From NCBI RefSeq assembly GCF_001189365.1, contig NZ_LFJJ01000013.1:1-49189 (forward strand): a stretch of DNA of 49,189 bases, in the 5' to 3' direction. This DNA comes from Candidatus Burkholderia verschuerenii. Lineage in GTDB: Bacteria > Pseudomonadota > Gammaproteobacteria > Burkholderiales > Burkholderiaceae. The notes beneath the pieces are model-generated. The model did no database searches, had not been told where the DNA came from, and saw nothing but the letters and a program-made list of their open reading frames with translations. A program made the position numbers and the translations under genes. Shown here piece after piece: positions 47,938 through 49,189 of the stretch; the first letter of the stretch is position 1; every line of letters starts with the position of its first letter.

Positions 47938-48933
47938 GTGACGAGCGTCGATTCCAACGCACGCGCGATGGTGATCGTCGACGCAGGACATGTCGGCGGC
48001 CGCGTGGCGCAGGCCTTGCGCGAATTCGGCTGGCAAGGGCGCATCGTGATGATCGGCGTGGAGACGCATCTGCCGTATGAGTGTCCGCCGTTGTCGAAGC
48101 AATTGCTGACCGGCGAACGCGAAGCATCGCATTGTCAGTTGCGCACGCCCGATGCGTAGCAAGCCGATCGTATCGAGCATGTCGTCGCGAAGGTCGAACG
48201 CATCGCGCACGAATCGCGCGAGATCGTTTTGAACGATGGACGTGTCATCGCTTACGAAGCGCTGCTGCTCGCGACGGGCGGCCATGTCCGGCGCCTGACG
48301 ATTCCAGGCGCGGACCTAGAAGGCGTGCTCACGCTGCGCACGCTCGACGATGCCGCGTGCATCGCGCAACGCTTCGTAGCAGGCGCGCGCGTGGTGATCG
48401 TGGGCGGTGGCTTCATCGGACTCGAAGTGGCGGCGTCGGCGCGCAAGCGCGGTTGCGACGTCTGCGTGATCGAAGGCGCGTCGCGCTTGCTAGGACGTGC
48501 GGTGCCTGCCGATATCGCGTCGAAGGTCAAGGCATTGCATGAACACAACGGCGTGTCCGTACGCGTCGATACGATGCCGGTCGCGATCGAACGCCTGAGC
48601 GATGGCACGCTCGAAGTCTTGCTTGCCGATGGTTCGAGTCTGCGCGCGGAAACGGTTCTGGTCGGCATAGGCATCGAGCCAGCCGATGAACTCGCGCGCG
48701 CTTCTGGTCTTGCCGTGAATCGTGGCGTGATCGTGAACGCGGAACTCGAGACGTCTGCACAAGGCATCTTTGCCGCGGGCGACGTGGCGATCTTTCCAAG
48801 CCGCTTGTCTGGCCAGCCGATTCGTCAGGAGACATGGCACAACGCCGAAACGCAGGCACGCATCGCGGCGTGCAACATGCTTGGTCAGCATGCAGGCTAT
48901 GACGATACGCCGTGGTTCTGGTCGGATCAATAG
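47938..48933 (+). pseudogene. MocF-like FAD-dependent ferredoxin reductase, in-frame TAG and 3' truncation
   Basis: The frame starts at GTG 47938, one base after the mocE stop. The N-terminal FAD motif reads VIVDAGHVGG, with Asp in place of the first Gly of GxGxxG, and the next segment YECPPLSKQLLTGE has Cys where Arg is usual. TAG at 48157-48159 interrupts the frame at codon 74. Beyond it are LLLATGGHVRRL, the NAD motif VVIVGGGFIGLEVAASARKRG and FAAGDVAIFPS. The frame stops at 48931-48933 after WFWSDQ, about 80 residues short of the family and just where an insertion sequence begins. Clearly non-functional as read. Confidence 0.85.
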
Positions 48934-49189
48934 TCTGGCCTGCAAAATTGAATTTGCCGGAATGGACCCAACGACGCAGTCTGGTGCAGACGTAAACGCA
49001 CATCTCAGCCAGGTCTGCAGCGCACGAGTAGAGGTTGAGGCATGACGTTGAGCTGAAAACGCGCCCACGCGAGCAGCAAAAAGAATATAGGGCCAAGGCC
49101 CAGACGAACGATCGCGCGCAGCAGCCAGCGCAGGTTGTAGCCGGCCGCACACAGCACCGCATGCAGCGCGTCGCCGGTTTGCCCCTTGA
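48934..49189 (-). mobile_element. IS5-family insertion sequence, one end (partial)
   Basis: Sequence from about 48934 no longer resembles the reductase gene and leads into the 3' end of a transposase on the minus strand. The junction splits the reductase right after WSDQ, within the next codon (TA then G). The element's terminal repeat should begin near 48933-48936 (GTCTGGCCTGCAAAATTG); its mate lies outside the window, so the exact end and target duplication cannot be set. Confidence 0.65.
49005..49189 (-). CDS. IS5-family transposase, C-terminal part (partial)
   Basis: The last 60 codons of a transposase are present, running in from the window edge and ending at TGA 49005-49007. It reads KGQTGDALHAVLCAAGYNLR followed by WLLRAIVRLGLGPIFFLL. 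The 'GDALHAVLCAAGYNLRWLLRAI' pattern is the C-terminal signature of IS5-type DDE transposases. The catalytic DDE residues are outside the window. Confidence 0.75.
   Translation of the reverse strand, partial: KGQTGDALHAVLCAAGYNLRWLLRAIVRLGLGPIFFLLLAWARFQLNVMPQPLLVRCRPG

Noticed and set aside
13243..48159. Recoding of TGA or TAG as selenocysteine, pyrrolysine or tryptophan
   Set aside because: Both TGA and TAG are involved, intact genes use TGG for Trp and end at normal stops, the expected residue is Trp rather than Cys, and many neighbouring genes have frameshifts. Decay explains all of them together.
1..49189. tRNA or rRNA genes
   Set aside because: No cloverleaf with a TTCGA-type loop or rRNA-like stretch was noticed in the gaps; only the group II intron RNA domains were supported.

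Overview
The window looks like a chromosome or chromid segment from a Burkholderiaceae bacterium, most like Caballeronia/Paraburkholderia. It is GC-rich with GCG/CGC-heavy codons, and it carries families typical of that group: a VpsR-type sigma-54 regulator, PPK2, an HdeD-like fusion, mocDEF-like genes and several LysR/LacI regulators. This placement comes from protein character, not from a search.

Layout. 1-150 is the 3' end of a group II intron (reverse transcriptase tail plus domains V-VI). 0.17-9 kb holds a broken HAD phosphatase, aroG, an EAL-CBS-GGDEF protein, a peroxidase-like protein, a broken multi-PAS hybrid kinase and galM. 9-17.7 kb is metabolic: a GntP permease, periplasmic trehalase, a broken haloacid dehalogenase, a DUF1330 protein, a PEP mutase/isocitrate lyase-family enzyme, an epoxide hydrolase and a membrane acyltransferase. 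17.65-25.3 kb is a signalling block (VpsR-like activator, two-receiver regulator, PleD-like diguanylate cyclase, giant hybrid kinase) in which all four genes are broken. 25.5-30.7 kb carries a partial gallate/protocatechuate 4,5-cleavage set (ligJ, ligK, MFS transporter, LysR). 30.9-36.2 kb has ydcH, ppk2, LysR/TSUP, cspA and a class II aldolase. 36.1-41.2 kb is a sugar ABC importer with its LacI repressor and likely operators. 41.3-45.3 kb holds a DUF1349 gene, an HdeD/thiol-hydrolase fusion gene and a TetR/NmrA divergent pair. 45.3-49.2 kb is a LacI gene and a mocDEF-like oxygenase operon, ending in a partial IS5-type element.

The dominant feature is gene decay. Fourteen protein-coding genes carry a frameshift or an in-frame stop although their remaining sequence is clearly recognisable. 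Six stops are TAG or TGA, most at sites where tryptophan is expected. Many frame changes lie in short GC, CG, TA or T tracts. Sensors, regulators, transport and catabolic genes are hit, while aroG, treA, galM, ppk2, cspA and others are open. Together with the intron and IS remnants at both edges, this fits recent relaxed selection, as in host-restricted Burkholderiaceae symbionts. Assembly error is the main competing explanation for the indels, less so for the stops.

Several long open frames are artefacts of these lesions: apparent fusions of kinase with cyclase, ligJ with ligK, and ATPase with permease are separate neighbouring genes.
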